Source of the DNA: CAYULW01 sp964445815
GTDB lineage: Bacteria; Bacteroidota; Bacteroidia; Flavobacteriales_E; Vicingaceae
Reading direction: 5' to 3'
Length of the DNA: 64,000 bases
NCBI GenBank assembly: GCA_964445815.1
Contig: CAYULW010000001.1
Span: 186,001-250,000 of the forward strand
Shown: one piece after another, positions 36,778-45,202 of the stretch
Layout: the number at the start of each line of letters is the position of its first letter
Position numbering within the stretch: the stretch's first letter is position 1
Notes under the pieces: model-generated
The model's input: only the letters and a program-made list of their open reading frames with translations
What the model was told of the DNA's origin: nothing
Database searches by the model: none
Made by a program: the position numbers and the translations under genes

Positions 36778-36851
36778 TCCTCCTTAGCTCAGTTGGTTAG
36801 AGCATCTGACTGTTAATCAGAGGGTCCTTGGTTCGAGCCCAAGAGGAGGAG
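36778..36851 (+). tRNA. tRNA-Asn (anticodon GUU)
   Basis: The 74-base cloverleaf is complete: acceptor TCCTCCT (36778-36784) pairs with AGGAGGA (36844-36850), the D arm holds AGTTGGTTAGA, the anticodon stem TCTGA/TCAGA encloses the loop CTGTTAA with anticodon GTT, and the T arm is CTTGG/CCAAG around TTCGAGC. The discriminator base is G, as usual for Asn. CCA is not encoded. A terminator follows at once. Confidence 0.95.
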
Positions 36852-36854
36852 CAA

Positions 36855-36884
36855 AAAGATCATACGAAAGTATGGTCTTTTTTT
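36855..36884 (+). terminator. Terminator 1, after intact tRNA-Asn
   Basis: GATCATAC (36858-36865) pairs with GTATGGTC (36870-36877) with one G-U pair, capped by a GAAA tetraloop and followed by seven T. Confidence 0.85.
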
Positions 36885-36986
36885 ATGGCGGAACTTGGGC
36901 GAGAAGCCTGTCCTGAATGAGGCACGAATGAAGGAAGCCCAATATAATCCAACGAAATGAAATGGAGTTGGAGAGGAGGAGCAAAA

Positions 36987-37014
36987 ACTCTCAACGAAAG
37001 TTGGGAGTTTTTTT
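36987..37014 (+). terminator. Terminator 2, after tRNA-tail copy 2
   Basis: ACTCTCAAC (36987-36995) pairs with GTTGGGAGT (37000-37008) around a GAAA tetraloop, then a T run to 37014. It is identical in sequence to terminator 4 at 39210. Confidence 0.8.
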
Positions 37015-37099
37015 ATGGGGCAAGCCGAAGGGCGAGAAGTTTACCTTGAGTGAGTGAAGAATAAACGAATCGAAAGGAGCCCAAGAGGAGGAGCATAGA

Positions 37100-37131
37100 A
37101 AAGACGCTATTTATAGCGTCTTTCTTTTTTT
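37100..37131 (+). terminator. Terminator 3, after tRNA-tail copy 3
   Basis: A perfect 10-bp stem (AAAGACGCTA, 37100-37109, with TAGCGTCTTT, 37114-37123) is followed by TTTCTTTTTTT. Confidence 0.8.
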
Positions 37132-37362
37132 AGAAAACTTTCCAAAAATCTTCCTTGCACCTTTTCGAGGTTGAGTTGACAGATTCAATCATGACCTAAT
37201 GGGCTTCATGTACAAAGCTGTAGTGAAGAAGGGTAATGAAGAGCAGAGCAATATATGTTTTGCGAAGCAAGCAAAGTGTTACCGACCCGTCTAGGGTCAT
37301 TTTTGACAACGTTTTGGCTAAAAAGTGTTGTGTTATGCTTTTAGCTGTTGTTGGTGCCCATT

Positions 37363-39063
37363 TTATTTTTTTATCAGCTTGATTACGCTTTGTCCATGAG
37401 GTGATTTGAGGTTTAGAAAGTATATTCCTGAAGGACTGTCTAAGTCAATTTGCACATCAGAAATAACATCAAACTGTTTTACATACAAAACCTTACCATG
37501 TATATCTGAAACCATAATGGCAACATTGTTAATTGGATTTTCGAATGATACTTTAATTAAACCTGTATTTGGATTTGGATAAGCTTTTGCTACCATATTC
37601 CATGAGCTTATTCTTTCTTCTAATACATCGGTTATCGTTACTTGACTCATTTTCTGGACAAAAATATCTTCTTGACCCAATGATGAAAGATTAGTAGTTC
37701 CTACTCCGGGGTCAAAATTGGCGATTTTATCGAATTTACCCGTGGTGTAAATATTGCCAGAGGCATCTACAAGAATTGATGACCCTAAATCAGTGGAATT
37801 ACCCCCGAAAGATTTAGCCCAGAGGAAATTACCTGCTGAATCCATTTTCTGAACATAAATATCTTGGGAGCCAGCTGACGTTAGACTAGCAGTTCCTGAT
37901 CCGGGGTCAAAGTCTGCAGTTCCATTGAAATATCCTGTTGTATATGAGTTACCTGAAGTATCTAAACTAATTGAGTTTCCAAAATCAGTAGAATTCCCTC
38001 CGAAAGATTTAGCCCAGAGGAAATTGCCTGCAGAATCCATTTTCTGAACAAAAATGTCTTCTGAACCAGCTGAAGTTAGATTAACAATTGCTGTATCCGG
38101 GTTGAAATCTACGGTTCCCTGAAATAATCCTGTGGTATACAAGTTTCCTGAAGCATCTATACTAATTGAGTTTGCTATATCGGCTGAAATGCCCCCGAAT
38201 GTTCTTACCCATAGGAAGTTGCCTGTTGAATCCATTTTCTGAACATAAATGTCTTGAACTCCGGTCGATGTGTGATTAGTAGTTCCTGCTCCAGGGTCAA
38301 AATCTGCGGTTCCCCTGAAGTGTCCTACATTATAAACATTGCCTGAAGCATCAATACCAATTGAGTGACCAATATCGGCTGAATTACCTCCAAAAGATCT
38401 TGCCCATAGAAAATTACCTACACTATCCATTTTCTGGATAAAAATGTCTTCTTGACCTATAGATGTAAGATTAGTAATTCCCATCCCAGGATCAAAATCT
38501 ACAGTTCCACTAAAATATCCTAGTGTATATACATTGCCTGAAGCATCTATACAAATTGAGCTTCCAAAATCACGGAAATTTCCTCCGAAAGATTTGGCCC
38601 AGAGGAAATTACCCGCGGTATCTAATTTTTGCACATAAATATCCCGAAGACCAACAGGTGTAAGATTAGCGGTTCCTGCCCCAGGATCAAAATCTACAGT
38701 TCCTTCAAAAAATCCAGTAGTATACAAGTTCCCTGAAGCATCAATACTAATTGAGTTTCCAAGATCACGGGAATTACCTCCGAAAGATTTAGCCCAGAGG
38801 AAATTGCCTGCAGAATCCATTTTCTGAATGAAAACGTCGTCCGAACCAACAGATGTAAGATTAACAGTTCCTGTATCGGGATCAAAATCTGCGGTTCCCT
38901 CGAAACGCCCTACGGTATAAACATTACCAAAAGCATCTGTTGTAATGGAGGTGCTCTCTTTAAATGATGTTCCCTCTATCGACCTGGCCCATTTGAAGCT
39001 TTGGGCGCTTAACGTTGTTGCGGAAATAATGCAGAATGTAATAGAAATTGTTTGTATATTCAT
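37363..39063 (-). CDS. T9SS type A secreted protein with seven SBBP-type repeats
   Basis: The 566-residue protein has a signal peptide (MNIQTISITFCIISATTLSAQ), seven tandem 65-residue repeats with the core GTxDFDPGxGTxNLTSxG.DIFVQKMDSAGNFLWAKSFGGNS, and a C-terminal T9SS type A sorting domain (AYPNPNTGLIKVSF, then SPSGIYFLNL, ending VIKLIKK). The repeats match the SBBP beta-propeller pattern; the DFDPxxG turns are aspartate-rich and may bind calcium. The repeats are also highly alike at DNA level (195-bp period), so unequal crossing over is likely. The protein is exported to the cell surface by the T9SS. It lies inside the region bounded by tRNA-Asn and its duplicated 3' half. Its role is unknown. 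Confidence 0.88.
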   Translation of the reverse strand: MNIQTISITFCIISATTLSAQSFKWARSIEGTSFKESTSITTDAFGNVYTVGRFEGTADFDPDTGTVNLTSVGSDDVFIQKMDSAGNFLWAKSFGGNSRDLGNSISIDASGNLYTTGFFEGTVDFDPGAGTANLTPVGLRDIYVQKLDTAGNFLWAKSFGGNFRDFGSSICIDASGNVYTLGYFSGTVDFDPGMGITNLTSIGQEDIFIQKMDSVGNFLWARSFGGNSADIGHSIGIDASGNVYNVGHFRGTADFDPGAGTTNHTSTGVQDIYVQKMDSTGNFLWVRTFGGISADIANSISIDASGNLYTTGLFQGTVDFNPDTAIVNLTSAGSEDIFVQKMDSAGNFLWAKSFGGNSTDFGNSISLDTSGNSYTTGYFNGTADFDPGSGTASLTSAGSQDIYVQKMDSAGNFLWAKSFGGNSTDLGSSILVDASGNIYTTGKFDKIANFDPGVGTTNLSSLGQEDIFVQKMSQVTITDVLEERISSWNMVAKAYPNPNTGLIKVSFENPINNVAIMVSDIHGKVLYVKQFDVISDVQIDLDSPSGIYFLNLKSPHGQSVIKLIKK

Positions 39064-39161
39064 TTTGTCTTTCTGATAATTTTTACTAATGCCAATAGTT
39101 AAGGCGAATTTTGAGGAGTGAAAATACGAAGTAAATTCTCAATCTAATTGAAGCCTATTTT

Positions 39162-39203
39162 CTGTTAATCAGAGGGTTCTTGGTTCGAGCCCAAGAGGAG
39201 GAG
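39162..39203 (+). pseudogene. tRNA-Asn 3'-half fragment
   Basis: These 42 bases match bases 36810-36851 of tRNA-Asn with a single C-to-T difference. The match starts exactly at the first base of the anticodon loop and runs to the discriminator G. The 5' half is missing: the bases before it (CCTATTTT) cannot pair with TCAGA. This is the shape left when an element integrates into a tRNA gene, but a decayed second tRNA copy would look alike. Confidence 0.85.
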
Positions 39204-39209
39204 CAAAAA

Positions 39210-39236
39210 ACTCTCAACGAAAGTTGGGAGTTTTTT
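39210..39236 (+). terminator. Terminator 4, after the tRNA-Asn fragment
   Basis: ACTCTCAAC (39210-39218) pairs with GTTGGGAGT (39223-39231) around GAAA, followed by six T. Same hairpin as terminator 2. Confidence 0.8.
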
Positions 39237-39370
39237 ATTGGGGCAAGCCGAAGGGTGAGAAGCGCTGTCCTGAGTTTATCTTGGGGAAGTGAAACTTGAA
39301 CGCATAGAAATTCAATAAGAGAACAAAAATGTATTTATCGCTTTCTACTCCAATTAATTACTTTTAAAGG

Positions 39371-40999
39371 ATGAGACAAAGACTACTATCCTTAATCGCC
39401 TTGCTGATATTATCTATTCAAGCATATTCACAAGCTGTATTGTGCCTAAGAGATGGCTCAACCAAATATAAAACAGACTGCATAGGGACGCTGTTTGATT
39501 CCGGTGGAGAATTCAATCCTTATTGGTTCAATGAAGATGGAAAAGTGGTGATATCGCCTACCAATGCTTCAAATGTTACCTTAAGCTTTACTTTTATTGA
39601 TATCGAACCCGGGTTTGGAACAACCTGTAATTATGACATTCTGAGTATTTACGATGGCCCGACTGTTAGTAACAATGCATTAATCGGAGAGTATTGTAAC
39701 AATGCTTTACCGCCAAGCACGATAACATCTACAGGCGGAAGCATCACCATTCGCTTTGAATCTGATGGAACAAATGTAGACGCTGGGTTTGAAATTCATT
39801 GGCAATGTGGTTCAGGCACATCCACTCCTGTTGTTGATTTTGATGTGAATAAAGATGAAAGTTGTGATGGGCAAATTGAATTCATCAACTTATCCTCCGT
39901 TCCGGTAGCAAACTGGCTTTGGGATTTCGGAGATGGCTCAACTTCTATTGCTAAAAATCCTATTCATACTTATGGGTCAAATGGGTTATATACCGTTAAG
40001 TTGTTCGCCACTAATGCAGCAGGCACCGATTCTTTGGTTAAATCGAATAGTGTTAACATTAATTTGCCGGATGTACCGGTAGTCACAAATGACACAGTTT
40101 GCATTGGAGATACTGCAGCTATAAGTGGTTCTGCTGCTGGAGGAATCACCTGGTACGATGATTCTACAGGTGGAAATCTGATCAGCTCCAACAATACACT
40201 TGTTATTTCAAATGTTGTTTCAGGCAAGCAATATTGGGCTGAAAGTTCTTCAACCGCACCATTAGAATCTGTTGGAGAAACGGATATTTATATAGGTGCA
40301 GGAGGCTATAACAGCAGTAGTGGTGGTATTTTTTTCGATGTTTTCGAGGAATTGGATTTGGTTTCAGTTGATGTCTATTCAAATCAAACCGGAAATCGAA
40401 CCTTTCAATTAACAGATCAAAACGGAACGGTGCTACAAACTAAAGTCGTTTCCATGCCATCTTCCCCATTTGCTGTACGAGCAGTTTTAGATTTTAGAAT
40501 ACGGCCGGGGAATAACTATTATTTACGCGTAACCGGAACTAGCAACAACCTATGGAGAAATACAAGAGGTCCGGTTTTCCCTTATACTATACCGAATAAA
40601 ATTTCTTTGAAGCAAAGCAATGGGGGCAGAACGAGATATAGCTATTTCTACAATTGGAGGATCAGAAGTTTGAACTGCACTAGTCAGCGCGTGCCATCAA
40701 CCGTATCCATTGATACAACTTGTAATCTCACTTCTATCACAGAAAACGGATTATCGAATGATCAAGTATTCATTTTCCCCAACCCGACACGCGACTTTGT
40801 AATTATTAGCAATGGCATTGGGAAGCAGATTCAAGATGTGATTATTATTGATGGCAATGGAAAACAAGTTGCACAACAACTAGCCCTGTCCAATGAAAAA
40901 GTAGTGAAGGTAAATACGGAAGGATTATCTTCTGGTATATATTTTATGAAAGTTTTGATCGATTCTGAATGGGTAGTGAGGAAGATGATTAAACAATAG
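39371..40999 (+). CDS. T9SS type A secreted protein with CUB-like and PKD domains
   Basis: The 542-residue protein has a signal peptide (MRQRLLSLIALLILSIQAYSQ). Residues about 22-145 look like a CUB domain (LSFTFIDIEPGFGTTCNYDILSIYDG, then GGSITIRFESDGTNVDAGFEIHW). Residues about 150-235 are a PKD domain (LWDFGDGSTSIAKNPIHTYG). An Ig-like segment follows (VCIGDTAAISGSAAGGITWYDDSTGG), then a beta-sandwich of unknown type. The C-terminal 75 residues form the T9SS type A sorting domain (VFIFPNPTRDFVII, LSSGIYFMKV, KMIKQ). It is probably a surface or extracellular binding protein; no catalytic domain is visible. Confidence 0.87.
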   Translation: MRQRLLSLIALLILSIQAYSQAVLCLRDGSTKYKTDCIGTLFDSGGEFNPYWFNEDGKVVISPTNASNVTLSFTFIDIEPGFGTTCNYDILSIYDGPTVSNNALIGEYCNNALPPSTITSTGGSITIRFESDGTNVDAGFEIHWQCGSGTSTPVVDFDVNKDESCDGQIEFINLSSVPVANWLWDFGDGSTSIAKNPIHTYGSNGLYTVKLFATNAAGTDSLVKSNSVNINLPDVPVVTNDTVCIGDTAAISGSAAGGITWYDDSTGGNLISSNNTLVISNVVSGKQYWAESSSTAPLESVGETDIYIGAGGYNSSSGGIFFDVFEELDLVSVDVYSNQTGNRTFQLTDQNGTVLQTKVVSMPSSPFAVRAVLDFRIRPGNNYYLRVTGTSNNLWRNTRGPVFPYTIPNKISLKQSNGGRTRYSYFYNWRIRSLNCTSQRVPSTVSIDTTCNLTSITENGLSNDQVFIFPNPTRDFVIISNGIGKQIQDVIIIDGNGKQVAQQLALSNEKVVKVNTEGLSSGIYFMKVLIDSEWVVRKMIKQ

Positions 41000-41102
41000 A
41001 GAATCGATAACAACGAATTTTTAAGAAATAGATCATCTCCCAATCAATTATTAAAAGGTTTCAACTAAGTTTAACTTTTAATAATCCATTACCGCATTAA
41101 GA

Positions 41103-42814
41103 ATGAAAAAAATAATTTGTTCACTCATTTTGATTATTTCCTTTACTGCTTTTGCTCAGCAACCAAATTTTGAATGGGTAAAACAGATTAGTGGGCCTTT
41201 TACTCAATCCACCAGTTCTATTGTTAGCAATTCAAATGGCGAAATTTATATTGCGGGTCTTTTCTTTGGAGTTGCAAATTTGGATTCCAGTTGGTCTACT
41301 CCCGATCTTGTTTCAAATGGATCATATGATGTGTTTATTCAAAGATTGATGCCAATGGGAATCTTATATGGATAAAGCAAATTGGCGGACCAAATTTTGA
41401 TGGGTGTACTGCAATTAATCTAGATCATAATGGAAACATTTTGGTTGCAGGGTCTTTTGCAGGAACAGTAGATTTTGATCCGGATACCGGGATTACAAAC
41501 CTTACTTCTGTCGGCTCAGACGATGGTTATGTGCTTAAACTTGATCCTAATGGACACCTAATTTGGGTTCAACAGATCAAAGGAAGCGGTTCGGCGAATA
41601 TTGCTTCTATTGCTATTGATCAAGACGATAATATTTATGGGACTGGTTCTTTTCAAGGGGTGGTAGATTTTGATCCGGATACCACTGTTCTATCATTGAG
41701 TTCAGCGGGTGGTTCAGATGTATTTGCCCTAAAGCTAGACTCAAGCGGTAATTTGGTTTGGGCAAAGCAAATAGCTGGAATTGATAACCAATATGGGCAA
41801 TCTTTAGTTATTGATTCACTCGGGAACTCATTCATAACTGGGTATTTTTGGGGTACTGCCGATTTTGATCCGGGGTCAGGAATCTATAATCAAACATCTA
41901 ATGGACATTATGATGTATTTCTTTTAAAATTAAGCAACAATGGAAATTTCGTCAGGGCGCAACAAATTGGCGGTTTAAGAGATGATTATGGCCAATCAAT
42001 TACAATTGACTCCAGTGGTAGTTTATATGTAACTGGTAGCTTTTCAGGCAATGTTGATTTTAATCCGGGGCCGAATTCATTTAATCTTACATCAAATAAG
42101 CCCGAAGATTTGTTTGTTCTAAAGCTTAATGATAATGGGGTATTTAGATGGGCAAAACAAATCAGTGCCACTTATAATTCTAGTCCGCAGGTCATCAAAG
42201 TTGACTCAAGGGCTAATGTATATACAATTGGCGTCTTTTCCGGAGTCGTTGATTTTGACCCCAATTCAGGCATTAATATTTTAGTTTCGGTTCACCTGGA
42301 AGATATATTTATTCAAAAATTGGATAGTGCGGGCAATTATAATTGGGCAGTGCAAATGGGAAATGCTAATTATGCTACGGCTGTTTGTATTACAATAGAC
42401 AATAATGATAATATATACACTGCCGGAGGTTTTGTTGGTATGGCTGATTTCGATCCGGGACCTAACAGTACGATACTAATAGCTCCGTCCAGTGCTTATA
42501 CGGACATTTTTGTCCATAAATTAAGTCAAGCGACTACCGTAGGTTCTGTTAACAAAACTGATTTCCCCGAAAGCCTTGCACTCTATCCTAACCCAACAAA
42601 TAGAGGAGTTAGTCTTAAGTTTTCTAGCAATCAAAAGCTTGTTAACATAAGATTATACTCTGCAAAAGGACAGCTTATCGAAACAAACTCATTTTCTAAT
42701 ACCAGTCAGGTTAATTTAGAGATTGATTATCCAAATGCCATTTACTTTCTAGAGGTTATTTTAGATAATAACCGACAAGTCTTCAAAGTGATTAAAAATA
42801 ACTTAACCGATTAG
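41103..42814 (+). pseudogene. SBBP-repeat T9SS type A protein, frameshifted
   Basis: A signal peptide (MKKIICSLILIISFTAFAQ) opens one frame, which ends at a stop at 41373-41375. The other frame continues from 41348 to 42814 without interruption. Losing one G at 41347-41348 explains it: with it the join reads RLDANGNLIWIKQIGG, exactly the pattern of the later repeats (LDPNGHLIWVQQIKG, LDSSGNLVWAKQIAG). About seven repeats with DFDPxxGxxxL turns and a type A sorting domain (LALYPNPTNRGVSLKF, NAIYFLEVIL) follow. Intact, the protein would have about 570 residues, close to its neighbour at 37363. It is a real pseudogene or an assembly error. Confidence 0.85.
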
Positions 42815-42826
42815 CCGATATCATCC

Positions 42827-42902
42827 GATTGAACTTGGACTGCCCAAAGGCCTTTATTTCGTCATCATTGAAAATGGCGATATATCTACGTTAACATGCT
42901 AG
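42827..42902 (+). pseudogene. Remnant of a T9SS type A sorting domain
   Basis: The frame gives L-x-L-P-K-G-L-Y-F-V-I-I-E-N-G, the last two strands of a type A sorting domain as seen in the neighbours (SPSGIYFLNL, LSSGIYFMKV). There is no upstream gene body in this frame, since the preceding gene ends only a few bases before. It is short, so chance cannot be ruled out. Confidence 0.45.
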
Positions 42903-42955
42903 TCAAATCCAACTGAAAGCCGGGTTAATTCAAAAGTTCATTACCCATCATTGCT

Positions 42956-42980
42956 AAAGCCACACAATCGTGTGGCTTTT
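42956..42980 (+). terminator. Terminator after the frameshifted repeat-protein gene
   Basis: GCCACAC (42959-42965) pairs perfectly with GTGTGGC (42970-42976) around AATC; AAA precedes and TTTT follows the stem. Confidence 0.75.
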
Positions 42981-43128
42981 CTCATTTTGTAAATTCTTGT
43001 CGCAAGAGGTTTTTGGTAAAAAATTAACAGAGATACAGTTGGTTGATTGAAATAAGTTTTTTGAGAAAAGGGAAGATTCTTAATTTAGTTACTAAGTTCA
43101 ATTTTTTAAGTTTAAAATAAATTTAGTA

Positions 43129-43746
43129 GTGAAGTTGATAGGATTTTCAATCTTCTTTTGTCTAATAATAAATACGGTATTTGGTCAGAAGATTTATAAA
43201 TCTGAAGTACTGAAAAAGGGAATTTATGCTTCAATAGATGAAATGCTAAATAATACTCCTTCAATTCCATTAGAGTTTAAAGTACAAGAGATTGTTTGGC
43301 AGACTAAGGGGCGAAAAAAAGATACGATTTTGTCGTATAGCCTGATTGTACCAAATAAGTCAGTAATGAACTTGGAAAATATCGTTGGTTTTTGTGATGG
43401 AAATGATGTGTATTTTAAGGGAGAAGGAATGCCATTTAACTATGTTATGGAGAAAAAAATTCGTAACTCGGATAGTTTAGAGGGACAATTTTTAAAGATT
43501 AAACATCTTAATCATTTAGCTTACTATATTGGATATAATTACTCTGATTTTAAAAATCCATTTTCGGGAAGAATACTTAATCTAGAAACAGGTGAGCTAA
43601 CTTATGTGAGTGAAAAATCAATGCAATATCTTTTGCGTAACAATAAAGATCTCTTATTTAAATTCAATAATGAAGATAAAAAGAATCGAAGGGATCAACA
43701 AGTACTTGAGCGATATTATCTAAAACTTATTTCAAGTATAAAATAG
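43129..43746 (+). CDS. Uncharacterised secreted protein
   Basis: The 205-residue protein starts at a GTG and has a signal peptide (MKLIGFSIFFCLIINTVFGQ). I do not recognise it with confidence. The segments GIYASIDEMLNNTPSI, then VGFCDGNDVYFKG and LAYYIGYNYS, recall a group of small Bacteroidota secreted proteins in which a repeated open-and-close pattern ends near GRILNLETGEL. The C-terminus is charged and helical (NNEDKKNRRDQQVLERYYLKL). It has its own spacing on both sides, so it is probably transcribed alone. Confidence 0.65.
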   Translation: MKLIGFSIFFCLIINTVFGQKIYKSEVLKKGIYASIDEMLNNTPSIPLEFKVQEIVWQTKGRKKDTILSYSLIVPNKSVMNLENIVGFCDGNDVYFKGEGMPFNYVMEKKIRNSDSLEGQFLKIKHLNHLAYYIGYNYSDFKNPFSGRILNLETGELTYVSEKSMQYLLRNNKDLLFKFNNEDKKNRRDQQVLERYYLKLISSIK

Positions 43747-43912
43747 ATATAGTCTATGGTAAGCTATGCGAATTGATTTTTAATGAGCTTGTCCAAAGAA
43801 TACCTAAGTCAGAAATTCTCATCAAAAGACTATCATCATTTCCCCTACACCTAAGTATTAAAGAGCAACTTGCAAAAAAACATTACCTTGCCCAGTAAAA
43901 TCAAGATTAAGC

Positions 43913-45202
43913 ATGTCCGGAACATCAAGGCGCAATTTTATCAAAGCTAAACTGCTGGGAGGTCTTTTTCTAGCGAGTGGAATTCCACTCTTTTCACTTG
44001 GCAATTTATCTCATAAAAAGAGAAAGTCACCTCCTTTAAAAACGCTTAATGACGAAGTTGATTGGAATGCCGTTCGCGAACAATTTCAAATTAAGGAAGG
44101 GAATTATTTTTTCAATACTGCAAGTTTGGGATCTTCACCTCAGGCGGTTATAGATCGAATTTGTGAAAGCCTACAGTTCAATGAATCTATACCAAGAGAA
44201 GGTTATCAGGATAGAAACGGAGTAAGAAAAAAGGTGGCAGAGTTTTTAAATGCAAAACCCTCAGAAATAGGAATTACTAGAAACGCTACTGAAGGCATGA
44301 ACATTGTAGCCAGAAGTTTAAATCTTAAGGCAGGGGATGAGGTTGTTTTAACCAATCATGAGCACATTGGAGGATCAGCTCCCTGGCTGGCACTGCAAAA
44401 AGATGTCGGCATCACTATAAAACTAGTGGACTTAGATCTTGAGGGGGAAAATAATTTTCAGCGAATAAAGCATAGCATTAGTGCTAAAACCAAAGTAATT
44501 TCATTTTCTCATGTGACCTGCACTACAGGCATGCGGCTGCCGGCAAAAGAAATTATTGCTTTTTGTAGAGCAAATGGTATCTATTCTTGTGTCGATGGTG
44601 CCCAAGTTATTGGTATGCTGCCGCTTGATTTGGAGGTTTTGAACCCGGATTTTTATGTGGGCAGTGGCTACAAGTGGTTATTTGGACCAAAAGGCACAGG
44701 GATACTGTATATCAATGAAGAGGTGATAAAGGATTGTTCACCTCTTTTTGCAGGAGCATTCACCGATCGTCAATTTGAATTGAAGAAACTTAAGCTTGAG
44801 TATTTGCAAGAAGCATCTAGAGTAGAGTATGGTACAAGAAATACCTCACTTATGCTGGGCTTAGCTAGTGCAATAGATTTTGTCTCTTCTATTGGTATTG
44901 AACATATTGCAGTAAGAGGTTTTGAATTGGCCGACAGGTTTAGAAATGGTCTGGAATTGCTTCCTAATGTTACTGTATTGACTCCAAAGAACCAAGACCT
45001 AGCATCTCCAATGCTTACCTTTAGGATTAAAGGATACGATTATGAGCAAATGGTGAATAAGTTAAGAGCAGATAAGTCCATTCGATTAAGAGCAATCTAT
45101 GAAAATGATTTGAAGGCAATACGTGCATCATTCGCCATTTTTAATTCTGAATCAGAAGTTGATTATTTATTGAGTTCTATTAAGGAATTATTGAAAAAAT
45201 GA
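43913..45202 (+). CDS. Class V aminotransferase-fold PLP enzyme with Tat signal
   Basis: The 429-residue protein begins with a twin-arginine signal (SRRNFIK, residues 5-11, then a hydrophobic stretch), so it is exported folded to the periplasm. The body is a class V PLP-dependent enzyme related to isopenicillin-N epimerase, cysteine desulfurase and aminotransferases: FFNTASLGSSP near the start, TRNATEGMNIVARSL, the cofactor-binding VDGAQVIGML, and the PLP lysine in YVGSGYKWLFGPKGTG. The reaction is unknown; racemisation or lyase action on an amino acid is likely. Its stop codon overlaps the start of the sugar-porter gene (ATGA), so the two are co-expressed. Confidence 0.85.
   Translation: MSGTSRRNFIKAKLLGGLFLASGIPLFSLGNLSHKKRKSPPLKTLNDEVDWNAVREQFQIKEGNYFFNTASLGSSPQAVIDRICESLQFNESIPREGYQDRNGVRKKVAEFLNAKPSEIGITRNATEGMNIVARSLNLKAGDEVVLTNHEHIGGSAPWLALQKDVGITIKLVDLDLEGENNFQRIKHSISAKTKVISFSHVTCTTGMRLPAKEIIAFCRANGIYSCVDGAQVIGMLPLDLEVLNPDFYVGSGYKWLFGPKGTGILYINEEVIKDCSPLFAGAFTDRQFELKKLKLEYLQEASRVEYGTRNTSLMLGLASAIDFVSSIGIEHIAVRGFELADRFRNGLELLPNVTVLTPKNQDLASPMLTFRIKGYDYEQMVNKLRADKSIRLRAIYENDLKAIRASFAIFNSESEVDYLLSSIKELLKK

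Larger units (their letters stand above)
36852..37362 (+). other. Gene-free stretch with repeated tRNA-Asn tails and terminators
   Basis: No gene was found in these 511 bases. After the tRNA, the tail GAGGAGGAGC recurs at about 36973 and, with more of the tRNA 3' end (GAGCCCAAGAGGAGGAGCA), at 37078-37096. Each copy is followed by a terminator hairpin. Between them lie partly shared spacers with GGGCAAGCCGAAGGGCGAGAAG-like and CCTGAATGAG/CCTTGAGTGAG-like words. From 37132 to 37362 I see nothing recognisable apart from a weak hairpin (GACCC/GGGTC, 37284-37298). Confidence 0.8.
39064..39370 (+). other. Gene-free stretch holding the tRNA-Asn fragment and terminator 4
   Basis: No gene was found in these 307 bases. 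They contain the presumed upstream region of the repeat-protein gene (39064-39161), the tRNA-Asn 3' fragment, terminator 4, and from 39237 a spacer whose words resemble the one after terminator 2. TACTTTTA (39359-39366), one mismatch from a -7 box, lies just before the next gene. Confidence 0.75.
42815..43128 (+). other. Gene-free stretch with a sorting-domain remnant and terminator
   Basis: These 314 bases hold no intact gene. At 42827-42902 one frame reads HPIELGLPKGLYFVIIENGD then stops, which looks like the tail of another T9SS type A domain. A terminator hairpin follows at 42956-42980. From 42990 to 43128 nothing is recognisable. Confidence 0.65.

Noticed and set aside
37284..37303. GACCC/GGGTC hairpin as a terminator
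   Set aside because: Only five base pairs, and no gene on the plus strand ends before it; the following ATTTTTG is a weak T run.
39162..39203. Second functional tRNA-Asn gene
   Set aside because: The 5' half is missing and the preceding bases cannot form the acceptor or anticodon stems.
41340..41376. Programmed ribosomal frameshift in the SBBP-repeat gene
   Set aside because: No slippery heptamer or downstream pseudoknot is visible, and a single missing G restores the repeat exactly.
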